Assembly (NCBI GenBank): GCA_030532895.1
Contig: JAUNKF010000023.1
Span: forward strand, 1 to 53,859
Reading direction: 5' to 3'
Source of the DNA: Lautropia sp.
GTDB taxonomy: Bacteria > Pseudomonadota > Gammaproteobacteria > Burkholderiales > Burkholderiaceae_E
DNA: 53,859 nucleotides
Shown here: positions 1 to 8,871 of the stretch, one piece after another
Layout: each line of letters opens with the position of its first letter
Numbering within the stretch: the stretch's first letter is position 1
Made by a program: the position numbers and the translations under genes
Notes under the pieces: model-generated
Told to the model about the DNA's origin: nothing
The model's input: the letters and a program-made list of their open reading frames with translations, nothing else
Database searches by the model: none

Positions 1-1
1 C

Positions 2-2260
2 ACCAACACCAACACCAACACATCGCTGTCGTTGTCTGACACGACATCATCGGGTGATGGTGCGGGTGCTGATTCTGGTGAGGTGGTGCGAAGCAATGCG
101 CAGCGTGTGCTGACTGGCACCAACCGTTATGAAGGCGTGCCCTATGATGCCGTTGGCCGGCCGTTGCGTTGGCAGGGCTGGCAGATTCGGTGGCATGCCG
201 CCGGGCAAATTGAATCATTGACGGATGATCAAGGCCGGCGGATCGAGTATTTCCATAACCACCGTGGCGAACGGGTTGCCCGCCTGGAGCATGGTGAATG
301 GCGTTTTTATGACTACCAGGATGGCCGTCTTCAGGCGGAACGTCGGCTGGGCGTGAGCGTTGATGCCAAGGGGCAGTCAGCCGTCATGCGTACCTGGTGG
401 TATGAGGGAGAGATCCCCGTGCTGGTCATGAGCGGGCAATGGCGCCAGCCCGAGCAGCGGAATATGCTGAGTCGCTGGCTGCATCGTGTCTGGTCATTGG
501 GGGGCGAGCAGAAGCAGCCGAATTTTTCCTTGTACTGGCTGCATGTTGACCATCATGCGTTGCCATTGGCCGTGACGGATAGTAGTGGACAGCCTGTGTG
601 GCGGCAGCGTTTCGGGCCTTTTGGTGAGCCAGTGTCCAATGATGGCTCCGTTGACCCATATGGCCCAGCGGAGCGTCATGGCAATCCGGCAAGCGCTGGC
701 GGGCTGGTGAGCCGGGCAAGGGCAAACGAACACGATCCCATGTTGCGTTTTCCGGGGCAGTGGGTCGATGAGACAACCGGGCTTTACTACAACATGATGC
801 GGGACTACGACCCGTCGATGGGGCGCTATCTGTCGCCCGATCCGTTGGGTCTTCGCGCAGGGCCGAATCCCTATCTGTATGTGAATGGTGATCCGGTGCG
901 CAATATCGATCCGACGGGGCTGTTGCTGTTTGCGTTTGATGGCACGTTGAACGCACCTGACGAGCCAACGAACGTCTGGTTCTTCTCCCGGTTGTACCAA
1001 CACCAAGGCAATGGGCCAAACCCGCTTGGATCAAAGCATCGGCCTTATCTGAGTGGCATTGGCATTGTGGGTGGTCGGCATCTGCCTTATGAGCCGACGG
1101 AGGGGAAATACGATAGAAGCTACTGGGAGGTTTATTATGCGAATTATTGGCGAGACAATGTCGAGTTCCATATTCAGCAGTTTCGTGATGCCGTCAATCA
1201 GCTGAAGGCAGGTGAAAAGCTTGATATTGATGTCGTTGGTTTCTCGCGCGGTGCTTCGCAGGCAACAGAGTTTGGTCGGTTAGTTGCCAGGGAGCTTCGA
1301 TCGGGACGCTTTGGGGAGAAGGCTGCTCAGGTCAATTTGAGATTCATGGGGTTGATGGATCCTGTGCCAACAAACCTTTACGCTTCGCATAAAAAAGAGA
1401 AGTGGTCTCATAAAAATGACGAGCGTTCATCGAGAGTTTCTGGGATGGGTTTTTCGGGAAGAGGAGCAGTCGATGATTGGGAGCAACAGTGCCAGCCCAT
1501 GAAGGTTGATGACGAGTGGGACAGTGTCGTCAACATTCTCGCATCGCATGACCGTCGAAATACCTTGTTCAAGGCAGCATCCTTGGGGACGCAAGTGAAT
1601 GAGAGCCGGGAAGGCATGTTGCGAGAGGAGTTTGCGATGGTGGGGGCACACTCCGACATTGGTGGAGGCTATATGGATGGCGACTTGTCCGATGTTGCTC
1701 TATGGGCTTTGATCGAACGGGCAAAGGCGGCCGGTGTCCAATTGTCCGAGCTGCCGGATGATCTGCGTCGTGTGGATCGACCCATTGCTCATATTGAACA
1801 ATGGGGGATGGATCTGAACGAGAAAGACAGGGAGTTTCTGGTGGATGGTGTCTGGAAACGGCAGGGAGAGTCTGGCGTGCGTGGGATTTCCGTCTCGAAG
1901 GAAGAGGTAGGCTGGGAGGACACGGCGAGGAACGAAATCGCCACGGAGTATGGTGCCATGCAGAGGGATAGGGTCGTGGCGTGGCAGCAGTCCATAAATT
2001 TCATGCTTTCAGGTAGCGCTTATCCTGATTCCGGGAAGTTGAACAGGAGTGCTTTTTCTCAGGATGGTCGTGCTCGTGAGAGCGCCATCAGAAGTGATAT
2101 GGCCAAGTATGGCCAAGCTCATGGTCTAGAGATGGGAAGAGATGACGAAATCCTCAGCAAGGCGTCCGGTTTCAAGCCGATCGGCACGGCTCGTATCGAC
2201 ATGCAGAAATACTGCGCCTATCTGCTTCGGGAAAAGATCCTTCAGAAATGTCCGTATTGA
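2..2260 (+). CDS. Rhs polymorphic toxin, C-terminal part, with Tle1/DUF2235-like lipase domain (5' partial)
   Basis: The frame is open to the left edge, so this is the 3' part of a larger Rhs gene; the first start-like codon (TTG at 32) has no special support. The early part is Rhs core: a YD-type stretch, GRYLSPDPLGL near residue 269 counted from 32, then a DPTGL junction that normally marks the switch to the variable toxin tip. The tip opens with LLFAFDGTLN and carries GFSRGA (Ser near 405), GLMDPVP (Asp near 443) and VGAHSDIGGGY (His near 540). This is the Ser-Asp-His arrangement of DUF2235/Tle1 phospholipases, which T6SS delivers into rival cells to attack membranes. I infer a contact-dependent effector. 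No immunity gene follows before the tRNA. The first 22 bases are a CACCAA-type repeat coding Thr-Asn. Confidence 0.85.
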   Translation, partial: TNTNTNTSLSLSDTTSSGDGAGADSGEVVRSNAQRVLTGTNRYEGVPYDAVGRPLRWQGWQIRWHAAGQIESLTDDQGRRIEYFHNHRGERVARLEHGEWRFYDYQDGRLQAERRLGVSVDAKGQSAVMRTWWYEGEIPVLVMSGQWRQPEQRNMLSRWLHRVWSLGGEQKQPNFSLYWLHVDHHALPLAVTDSSGQPVWRQRFGPFGEPVSNDGSVDPYGPAERHGNPASAGGLVSRARANEHDPMLRFPGQWVDETTGLYYNMMRDYDPSMGRYLSPDPLGLRAGPNPYLYVNGDPVRNIDPTGLLLFAFDGTLNAPDEPTNVWFFSRLYQHQGNGPNPLGSKHRPYLSGIGIVGGRHLPYEPTEGKYDRSYWEVYYANYWRDNVEFHIQQFRDAVNQLKAGEKLDIDVVGFSRGASQATEFGRLVARELRSGRFGEKAAQVNLRFMGLMDPVPTNLYASHKKEKWSHKNDERSSRVSGMGFSGRGAVDDWEQQCQPMKVDDEWDSVVNILASHDRRNTLFKAASLGTQVNESREGMLREEFAMVGAHSDIGGGYMDGDLSDVALWALIERAKAAGVQLSELPDDLRRVDRPIAHIEQWGMDLNEKDREFLVDGVWKRQGESGVRGISVSKEEVGWEDTARNEIATEYGAMQRDRVVAWQQSINFMLSGSAYPDSGKLNRSAFSQDGRARESAIRSDMAKYGQAHGLEMGRDDEILSKASGFKPIGTARIDMQKYCAYLLREKILQKCPY

Positions 2261-2359
2261 GGCGCTGGCTGTTGAGGTGCGGGCGTAGGGGAGGGTGAAG
2301 CGTATCGGCGGGAGTCTGCCGAGTGCTCATTGATCCTGATCCCGTTTTGAGCTCATGAC

Positions 2360-2394
2360 ATGACGCCCGGCTCAGGAGCATGGCCGGGCGTCAT
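2360..2394 (+). terminator. Stem-loop downstream of the rhs gene
   Basis: A perfect 12-bp inverted repeat (2360-2371 with 2383-2394, GC-rich arms, 11-nt loop) lies 100 bp after the Rhs stop. No clear U-run follows, so it may be a weak terminator or a dispersed hairpin. The rest of 2261-2500 shows no credible gene. Confidence 0.45.
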
Positions 2395-2497
2395 CCGTGT
2401 TTGGGAGGAAACGACCCGGCCAAACCCGCACGGGGCCATGCTGCGTGTACTTGTCTTGAAGTACCTGCCCTGACAAAGTACCTGTACGCCGCCCAAG

Positions 2498-2530
2498 AAA
2501 AAAGCCCGAACACCAGCGGTGTCGGGCTTT
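2498..2530 (-). terminator. Rho-independent terminator after tRNA-Lys
   Basis: A GC-rich hairpin (about 2504-2527, a stem of 10 bp with one bulged base) is followed on the minus strand by TTTTTTCTT, just past the tRNA 3' end. On the plus strand the same stem is followed by CTTTT, so it may act in both directions. Confidence 0.8.
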
Positions 2531-2536
2531 TGGAAT

Positions 2537-2612
2537 TGGTGGGTCGTGAAGGATTCGAACCTTCGACCAACGGATTAAAAGTCCGCTGCTCTACCGGCTG
2601 AGCTAACGACCC
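2537..2612 (-). tRNA. tRNA-Lys (anticodon TTT)
   Basis: The minus strand reads a complete cloverleaf: acceptor GGGTCGT pairing with ACGACCC, D-arm AGCTCAGCCGGTAGAGC, anticodon loop ACTTTTAATC with TTT, T-arm GGTTCGAATCC, and an encoded CCA at 2537-2539. Length is 76 nt. The terminator lies directly downstream and a likely promoter is at 2656-2684. Confidence 0.97.
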
Positions 2613-2655
2613 GGTTTCTTGCTACTGCGTTGTGTGCAGCACCGAAGAAGACATG

Positions 2656-2684
2656 ATGTTATCAGCGCTTTTTTGATCGTGCAA
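2656..2684 (-). promoter_or_regulatory. Putative sigma70 promoter of tRNA-Lys
   Basis: On the minus strand TTGCAC (2679-2684) and TAACAT (2656-2661) are separated by 17 bp and sit about 44 bp upstream of the tRNA 5' end, after the cpoB stop. The match to consensus is moderate (4 of 6 in each box), but spacing and place fit. Confidence 0.45.
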
Positions 2685-2707
2685 GTGCCCGAACAAAAAA
2701 ATTTTGA

Positions 2708-3508
2708 TCACATGCTCTTCAGACGCTCGCGGGCGGCATTGGCGGCCGAGGTGCCGGGGAACTCCTTGCCGATGCGGATGAAGGTTTGGCGGGCCGTCTT
2801 GGGGTTGCCACTGTCGGCCTGGGCGTTACCGATGAGCAGCAGGGCGTCGGCCTGGCGCGGGTTGTCGGGGAAGCGCTGCATCAGCGATTGAAGGGTGCTG
2901 ATGGCGGTTTTGTAATTGCCCTGGGCGTATTGGGCGCCACCCTGCCAGTAGAGAGCCGTTGGCACGTACGGGCTTTCCGGGTAGGTCTTGATGAAGCGCT
3001 GGAAAGCTTCATCGGCTGCCTTGAACTCACTCTTGCGGAAGTGGGCCAGCGAGGCGTCGAACTGGCGTTTTTCAGCCTGTTCCACGGTGAAGTTGCGCCC
3101 GTCGATGGTGACGTTGGTCGGCTCGAAGCGCTTGAGGCGCGAATCGACATCTTCGGAATGGCGCTGTTGCTCCTGGAGCTGGTTGAGCTGCTCTTCAAGC
3201 TGGCCACGGAGCTGGGCCACTTCACGGCGCAGCGTGTCGATGTCGTTCTGGCGCGAGAGGCCGGCTTTCTGGCCGTTTTCCACACGGCTGAGGCGTTGCT
3301 CGATCTCGGTCTGCCGGTTCGACAGCTCGTTGAGCTGGCGCAGGATGTCCCGTTGCAGGCCATCGACCTTGGCTCGAAGATCGAGCACGGCCTGGCGGGC
3401 TTCGTTGTCGCCGAACAGGGCGGCGTGCGACGGGGCGCTGGCCAGCATCAGGCCGGCTGCCACCAGGGCGGCCTTCAGCGCGGGATGGGCAACTTTCAAA
3501 GAAGTCAT
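2708..3508 (-). CDS. cpoB: Tol-Pal system coordinator CpoB (YbgF), TPR protein
   Basis: A periplasmic protein that links peptidoglycan synthesis to Tol-Pal driven outer-membrane constriction. The 266 residues show a signal peptide (about 1-29, ending APSHA), a trimerising coiled coil rich in Leu/Gln/Glu (about 35-110), and C-terminal TPR repeats with motifs such as ALYWQGGAQYAQGNYKTAI and ADALLLIGNAQ. It is the last gene of the tol cluster, 58 bp after pal. Length is typical for the family. Confidence 0.93.
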   Translation of the reverse strand: MTSLKVAHPALKAALVAAGLMLASAPSHAALFGDNEARQAVLDLRAKVDGLQRDILRQLNELSNRQTEIEQRLSRVENGQKAGLSRQNDIDTLRREVAQLRGQLEEQLNQLQEQQRHSEDVDSRLKRFEPTNVTIDGRNFTVEQAEKRQFDASLAHFRKSEFKAADEAFQRFIKTYPESPYVPTALYWQGGAQYAQGNYKTAISTLQSLMQRFPDNPRQADALLLIGNAQADSGNPKTARQTFIRIGKEFPGTSAANAARERLKSM

Positions 3509-3566
3509 GTCGATATCCGTGTTCCGTTCGGCAGAGATCGAAGGATGTTCGGCAGGGATTGAAGGA

Positions 3567-4145
3567 TCAGCGATAGTTCAGGTCGGCCCGGCGGTTCTGG
3601 GCGAAGTCGTCTTCGGTCTGGCCCTGGGCGCGGGGCTTTTCTTCACCGAAGGAGATGGATTCCATCTGGTTTTCGTCCACGCCCAAGGCGGCGAGCGCCC
3701 GGCGGACGGCGTCGGCCCGCTTCTGGCCAAGGGCCAGGTTGTATTCGCGGCTGCCTTGTTCGTCCGTGTTGCCTTCGATCACCACCTGCTTGTCGCGGTT
3801 GGCCGCCAGGTAGGCGGCGTGGGCCTCGATGATCGGCTGGTAATCAGGCAGGATGACGAAGCTGTCGAACTCGAAGTAGATGTTGCGCTGAGCGAGCGGG
3901 CTGTTCGGGTCTTCGAGCGGATCGACCTTGTTGCTGCCGTCGATGGGGGTCAGCTCGGTGCCGGTACCGTGCTGGTCGAAGGGTTGACCATGCTGGTCGT
4001 ACAGACCGCCATCCTGTTGCTGGGCGTTCGGATCGACCTGGTCGGGATCGGTGCCTTCATTCAGGTCGACCGAGGTGCAGGCGGACAGGATCGCCAGCCC
4101 CAGTCCAAGGCTGAGCAGGCGGTAGCGGGTCTGGGTGAAAAGCAT
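3567..4145 (-). CDS. pal: Peptidoglycan-associated lipoprotein Pal
   Basis: An outer-membrane lipoprotein that binds peptidoglycan through an OmpA-like domain and is recycled by TolB/TolA at the septum. It has a lipobox LSAC with the lipidated Cys at 23, a low-complexity linker rich in Asp/Gln, then the OmpA domain (about 85-192) with IYFEFDSF, VVIEGNTDEQGSREYN and ALGQKRADAVRRAL. The 192-aa length is normal. It follows tolB with 114 bp between, where a copy of the dispersed GAGCGTGT repeat occurs (4195-4209). Confidence 0.96.
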   Translation of the reverse strand: MLFTQTRYRLLSLGLGLAILSACTSVDLNEGTDPDQVDPNAQQQDGGLYDQHGQPFDQHGTGTELTPIDGSNKVDPLEDPNSPLAQRNIYFEFDSFVILPDYQPIIEAHAAYLAANRDKQVVIEGNTDEQGSREYNLALGQKRADAVRRALAALGVDENQMESISFGEEKPRAQGQTEDDFAQNRRADLNYR

Positions 4146-4259
4146 GTCGGACTGCTCCTTTCTCGTGTCTCGTGGATGGATGAACGCTGCATTCTAGAGC
4201 GTGTTACACCCCCGATCGTACCTGATCAGGGGCGATCAGCTCCGAAGGAGCGCTGTCAT

Positions 4260-5540
4260 TCAGTAGGTGAACGGCCCCCAGGCAGGCTCGCGCACATCGC
4301 CGGTGTTGCTGGAGAGCCGTTGCTTGATCCGGCCATCGATGGACACGGCCATCAGGTATTCGCGACCGGCAGCGCGGGTGGTGTACATCACCCACTGGCC
4401 GTTGGGCGAAAAGCTGGGCGATTCCTCTTCCCCGTTTTCTGTGAGCACCTTTTCCTGGCCGGATTCCAGATCTTTCAGCGCGATCAGGAACTGACCGTTG
4501 CGCTGGGTGACGAAGGCCATCTGCTGGCCATTCGGGCTGATGCGGGGCGAGACGTTGTAGGAAGAGCCAAAGGTGACGCGGGTGGCTGCGCCGCCCGAGC
4601 TGCTCATCCGGTAGATTTGCGGGGCGCCGCCCCGGTCGGAGGTGAAGTAGATGGATTTGCCGTCCGGGGAGTAGACCGGTTCGGTATCGATACTGCTCGA
4701 CTGTGTGAGCCGGCGTGCCTGATTGCCGCCATCGGCGCTGACCTGGTAGATCTGCGAGCTGCCGTCACGGGTCAGGGTGACGGCGAGCGAGCGGCCATCG
4801 GGCGACCAGGTGGGGGCGCTGTTGCTGCCCTTGAACTGGGCCACGGCCTTGCGCTGGCCGGAGGCGAGATCGTGCACATAGACGACGGGCTTCTGGGTCT
4901 CGAAGGAGACGTAGGCCAGCCGGCGGCCGTCAGGCGACCAGGCCGGTGAGATGATCGGTTCGGCCGCGTTGAGGGCGGTCTGGATGTTCTGGCCATCCCA
5001 GTCGGCCACGTTCAGGCGGTAGCGCTTGCCCTGCTTGCTGACGAAGGCGATGCGGGTGGAGAAAATGCCCTTGATGCCGGTGAGTTTCTCGAACACGGCA
5101 TCGGCCACGCGGTGTCCGGCCAGACGGATGTCGTTTTCGGAGGCGGTCATCGAGGCCTCGGTCAGCACCGATTGCTTGACCGTGTCGGCCAGTTTGTAGC
5201 GGAACTCGACACGGGCATTGGCGATGGCATTCAGCGAACCGACCAGCACCGAATCGGCCCCCTTGTTGCGCAGCGAGGGCATGTCGAGTGGTGAGGTTTC
5301 GCTGAGTGGCCTGTCCAGATCGATCAGGCGGAACATGCCGCTGCGCTTCAGGTCGTCGTGGATGACGGCATCGAGTTGCTGGGGAGCGCTGCCCTGACCG
5401 CTGAAGGGGGCGATGGCGAGCGGGATCTGGTTGGCGCCGATGCCGCTGACATCGATGCGGATGGACTGGGCAGACAGTGAGCCAGCCAGGCTGAGCGAGG
5501 CAGCCAGGACGGTGAATCGGAACAGTTTGCGCTTGCTCAT
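4260..5540 (-). CDS. tolB: Tol-Pal periplasmic beta-propeller TolB
   Basis: A periplasmic protein that binds Pal and is released from it by TolA. The signal peptide is about 1-24 (LAGSLSAQS), the N-terminal domain about 30-160, followed by a beta-propeller with repeated SPDG/SPNG blades (SPAWSPDGRRLAYVS, APTWSPDGRSLAV, EPVYSPDGKSIYF, SPRISPNGQQMAF, SPSFSPNGQWVMY). It ends near DVREPAWGPF, as usual. 426 aa, full length; 59 bp separate it from the tolA stop. Confidence 0.97.
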   Translation of the reverse strand: MSKRKLFRFTVLAASLSLAGSLSAQSIRIDVSGIGANQIPLAIAPFSGQGSAPQQLDAVIHDDLKRSGMFRLIDLDRPLSETSPLDMPSLRNKGADSVLVGSLNAIANARVEFRYKLADTVKQSVLTEASMTASENDIRLAGHRVADAVFEKLTGIKGIFSTRIAFVSKQGKRYRLNVADWDGQNIQTALNAAEPIISPAWSPDGRRLAYVSFETQKPVVYVHDLASGQRKAVAQFKGSNSAPTWSPDGRSLAVTLTRDGSSQIYQVSADGGNQARRLTQSSSIDTEPVYSPDGKSIYFTSDRGGAPQIYRMSSSGGAATRVTFGSSYNVSPRISPNGQQMAFVTQRNGQFLIALKDLESGQEKVLTENGEEESPSFSPNGQWVMYTTRAAGREYLMAVSIDGRIKQRLSSNTGDVREPAWGPFTY

Positions 5541-5599
5541 GGTGTGATCATGGGTGAGGGGTGGCCACGTCGGCTTGGAGACTGATGTGTGCGTTCATG

Positions 5600-6874
5600 T
5601 CAATCCTGTGGCCCGTGGTGGATTTCAAGGGTGGACTGGCAGCTGCCGGTCTTTGGGCAAGGGAAAGGGTTGGTGCGCTCGATGGCGCGTTCTGCCGCGT
5701 TGTCCCAAGCCTGGTTGCCGCTGGAGCGCAAGAGGCGGACATCGAGCACCTTGCCCCGGCGGTCGAGCCTGACCTCGAAGACGGCCTGCGGGTTGCCACG
5801 AATGTGTTGGGTGAAGGTGGTGTTGGCGCGGATGGCCGAGCTGACGCGGGCTGCATAGCCGGCATCGCGGCCGCCAGTGGGCGAGCCTTGTTCGACGGTG
5901 GAGTCCGGGTCGCCGGCCTGGCTGAGCAGTGCGTTGACGGCAGCCTGCCGGCGTGCTTCGGCCGCCTTGCGCTGGGCGGCTTTCTCGGCAGCAGCCTACT
6001 TCTCGGCAGCCGCTTTTTCAGCCGCAGCTTTCTTTTCGGCAGCGGCCTTCTCTGCGGCTGCCTTCTTTTCCGCCGCTGCTTTCTCGGCTGCTGCTTTTTC
6101 AGCAGCAGCTTTCTCTGCCGCGAGCTTGCGCTGACGCGCTTCTTCCTTGCGCTTTTCTTCCTGCCGCTTTTTCTCGGCTTCGGCGCGTTCACGCTCAGCT
6201 TCTTCACGCTTGCGCTGCGCTTCGGCTTCGCGGCGCTTGCGTGCTTCTTCCTGGCGTTTGGCTTCCTCGCGCTGGCGGGCCTCTTCGGCCTTGCGTTTTT
6301 CCTCTTCGAGGCGCTTTTTCTCGGCTTTTTCGGCCTCTTCGGCCGCTTCACGACGGCGTGCTTCTTCGGCCAGACGCGCCTCTTCCCGCCGTTTGGCTTC
6401 TTCCTCTTCGAGACGTTTCTTTTCCTCGGCCTCACGCTGGCGGCGTGCGGCTTCCTCGCGCTGCTTGGCCTCTTCTTCGGCCTTGCGGGCGGCTTCGATG
6501 GCGATCGCCGGATCAGGCTGCTCGGGCACGGGGTCTGGTGCCGGGGCGGGGGCCGGTTCAGGCGGCGTAGGTTCAGGCGGCGGCTCCGCGGCCGGCGGTT
6601 CGGGGGCTGGCTCGGGTTCGGCTGATGCTTCGGGGGCAGGTTCGGCCGGGGCCGGGGTCTCGGGAGTGGCTTCCGGCTCGGGCATGTCCGGGATGTCTTC
6701 GGCCGGGATCCAGAGTTCGGCCTGGATCACCTCGGGCTGTGGACGCTGCCAGCTGATGCCGACGAAGAGCAGGGCCAGCAGGCCCACATGGACGAGCAGC
6801 GCCAGCAGAAAGGCCAGGGTGCCCCGGCTGCTGCGGCGAGGAGGGGGAGAGTCGGCGTTTCGGGAGGCTGCCAT
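5600..6874 (-). pseudogene. tolA: TolA, reading frame interrupted by an in-frame TAG before domain III
   Basis: TolA bridges the inner membrane (TolQR) and TolB/Pal. The ATG at 6874 starts a normal protein: one membrane anchor (about 20-42), a Pro/Glu/Ala-rich stretch, and a long Lys/Ala/Glu helix with AAAEK repeats. At codon 293 (5996-5998) there is a TAG. Reading through it, the same frame continues for 131 codons to TGA at 5600-5602 and encodes a convincing TolA C-terminal domain (YAARVSSAIRANTTF, FEVRLDRRGKVLDVRLLRSS, AWDNAAERAIERTNPFP). The neighbouring repeats read GAA AAG AAA/AAG at this position, so AAG to TAG is the simplest change. No usable restart codon follows. It could be a real nonsense mutation, a suppressed amber codon or a base-call error. 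The truncated product would be 292 aa and lack the TolB/Pal-binding part. Confidence 0.88.
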
Positions 6875-6895
6875 CTGCTGCGACCGTGTTCCTGA

Positions 6896-7366
6896 TCAGG
6901 ATGCACCGGCGGCCGGCCGGGGTTTCACCATCAGGCCGACGCGGGCGATGCCTTGTTGCTTGATGTCACCCATCACCTCCAGAATGGCCTCGTAACGCAC
7001 CTGCTTGTCGCCACTGATGACGACGGGCTGGGTGGGCTTGGCCGGATCCTTGAGGCTTTGAACCAGCTGAGCTAGCTCGGCGGGCAGCTGTGCCCGGCTC
7101 ACGGTTTTTTCAACCGGGTCTGGCTGGTTGCGGGTGGCGATGGTCAGCTGACCGTCGGCGGCCACCTGAACCTCGATATAAGGTTCGGGTTGACGCGGGG
7201 TAGCGTCAACCGTCGGCAGATCGATGGTCGAGGTGGGGACGAATGGGGCCGTGACCATGAAGATCACCAACAAAACCAGCATGACATCGATGTAGGGCAC
7301 CACATTGATGTCGCTGACCAGTCGTTTGCCGCGTCGATGGCGGCGCGGTGAAGTGGTGGCGGGCAT
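6896..7366 (-). CDS. tolR: Tol-Pal inner-membrane subunit TolR (ExbD family)
   Basis: TolR works with TolQ as the proton-driven motor that energises TolA. The single membrane helix contains the ion-channel Asp in the signature NVVPYIDVMLVLLVIFMV (about residues 21-38), followed by a periplasmic domain. The 156-aa length fits. It lies 40 bp after tolQ and 21 bp before tolA, in one transcription unit. Confidence 0.96.
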   Translation of the reverse strand: MPATTSPRRHRRGKRLVSDINVVPYIDVMLVLLVIFMVTAPFVPTSTIDLPTVDATPRQPEPYIEVQVAADGQLTIATRNQPDPVEKTVSRAQLPAELAQLVQSLKDPAKPTQPVVISGDKQVRYEAILEVMGDIKQQGIARVGLMVKPRPAAGAS

Positions 7367-7406
7367 GGGCGTTCAGCAGGCGTTGGGCGTGGGCAATCGC
7401 GGGCAA

Positions 7407-8105
7407 TCAGCGCGAGTGCCGGTCCAGGATGTTGGAAAACTCGTCGATGAAGGTCTCGAAGCGGTTGGCCAGGCGTTCGATGTCGTAGGAATAGCGGTTG
7501 TAGGCCACGACAGCCGGAATGGCGGCAAACAGGCCGATGGCCGTGGCCACCAGCGCTTCGGCGATGCCGGGCGCCACGGCTGCCAGCGTGGCCTGCTGCA
7601 CGTCGGCCAGCCCCCGAAAAGCGTTCATGATCCCCCAGACCGTGCCGAAGAGGCCGATGTAGGGGCTGACCGAGCCGGCCGAGGCAAGAAAGGCCAGTGA
7701 GGATTCGAGCGCGTCCATTTCACGCTGGAAGGCGGCGCGCATGGCACGTGAGGCCGGGGCGAGCACCAGCGTGCTGTCGAGCGTCATCTGGCCGTTGGGG
7801 GCCGTGGCGCTGTTCTGCCGGGCGCGGCGAAACTCCTTCATGCCGGCCTCGAAGATCCGGGCCATCGGGCCGGGATCCTTGGTGGCGTGTGAGACTTCCT
7901 GATAGAGGGCGTTCAGCTCGGCGCCCTGCCAGAACTTGTCTTCAAAGCGGTTGGTGGCGCGCTGGGCGGCCTTGATGGTGAACCATTTGCGGAAGATGAG
8001 CGTCCAGGAGACCAGGGAGATCAGGAGCAGCAAGGCCATCACGGCCTGTACCAGCAGGCTGGCTTCCGTCACCAGGGTCAGGATGGAAAGGTCATGATCG
8101 TTCAT
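7407..8105 (-). CDS. tolQ: Tol-Pal inner-membrane proton channel TolQ (MotA/TolQ/ExbB family)
   Basis: The larger subunit of the TolQR motor. It has an N-terminal membrane helix (about 14-36), a cytoplasmic loop, and two more helices in the MotA/TolQ domain with SVSPYIGLFGTVWGIMNAF and APGIAEALVATAIGLFAAIPAVVAYN. 232 aa, full length. 271 bp separate its start from the ybgC stop; I see no gene there, and a tol promoter is likely in that gap. Confidence 0.96.
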   Translation of the reverse strand: MNDHDLSILTLVTEASLLVQAVMALLLLISLVSWTLIFRKWFTIKAAQRATNRFEDKFWQGAELNALYQEVSHATKDPGPMARIFEAGMKEFRRARQNSATAPNGQMTLDSTLVLAPASRAMRAAFQREMDALESSLAFLASAGSVSPYIGLFGTVWGIMNAFRGLADVQQATLAAVAPGIAEALVATAIGLFAAIPAVVAYNRYSYDIERLANRFETFIDEFSNILDRHSR

Positions 8106-8376
8106 CGTGGTGTGTGGGGTATGTCCTGAGGGAAGGGGCGCGTTGTACGGTTCGTATCCTTGGCATGCTGCGACAGTCCGTCCATTGACAGCATCGAGGA
8201 TGTTGTGGGCTTGGTGGTGTCCCGGTCTGCGAAGGCTTCAAGGTGCTGCATGTCTTGGCGCGTGTGACGAACAAGTTCGCGCCAAGGGGCGTTTCACGAG
8301 AACGGGTCAGTGCAAGACTCGTTCAGAAGTTTGGGCCAGCGGGCAACATGGTGCCATCTGGAAGGATGATTGTGCG

Positions 8377-8814
8377 TCAAGGGAGACAGACGTTGGCCGA
8401 TTGTTGCAACAACGTCAATATCTCGTCGGGCAGGGGGGCCGCGCGCATGGCATCGAAGCGGATGCAGGCGATCTGCACTTCCCCGGAGACCAGCAGCTCG
8501 TTGCTCTCTTTCAGGCGGGCCTCGTGTTGCAGCCGGATCGAGGCGCGGCGGATGTCCTTGGTGGCATCGATCACGCCCGTGTGGACGACCAGAAGGTCAT
8601 CGAGCCGGGCGGGCCGCCGGTAGTCGACGTGGCAGTTGCGCACGACGAGGCCAAGCCCTGCCTGACCCAGCCGTTGGTGGTCGACGCCCTGCGCCCGCAA
8701 CCAGTCGCTGCGGGAGCGTTCAAAGAATTTCAGGTAGTTGGCGTAGTAGACGATGCCGCCTGCGTCCGTGTCTTCGTAGTAGACACGCACGTCTATCGAA
8801 TGCAGTGTGATCAC
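8377..8814 (-). CDS. ybgC: Tol-Pal-associated acyl-CoA thioesterase YbgC (hot-dog fold)
   Basis: A cytoplasmic thioesterase normally encoded first in the tol-pal cluster; its natural substrate is uncertain. The catalytic motif is visible as YYEDTDAGGIVYYANYLKFFERSR (Asp near residue 16). The start used is GTG at 8814; no ATG lies close upstream in frame. 145 aa is a typical length. Confidence 0.92.
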   Translation of the reverse strand: MITLHSIDVRVYYEDTDAGGIVYYANYLKFFERSRSDWLRAQGVDHQRLGQAGLGLVVRNCHVDYRRPARLDDLLVVHTGVIDATKDIRRASIRLQHEARLKESNELLVSGEVQIACIRFDAMRAAPLPDEILTLLQQSANVCLP

Positions 8815-8871
8815 GCCACGATTCTAACCGTGCTGCTCAAAGGCGGGCGCGCCGAGGGGCTTTCATGCCAT

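Noticed and set aside
2988-4949. Long plus-strand ORF of 653 codons across cpoB, pal and tolB
   Set aside because: It runs antisense to three well-identified genes and its protein has no domain sense; a high-GC shadow frame.
5996-5998. Pyrrolysine at the tolA TAG
   Set aside because: No pyl genes are seen and the site is a structural repeat, not a catalytic position; a mutation, suppression or base error is simpler.
5548-6435. Minus-strand ORF reaching past the tolA stop, considered as the TolA tail
   Set aside because: It is in another frame (Lys/Arg/Pro-rich noise). The true tail lies in the tolA frame after the TAG.
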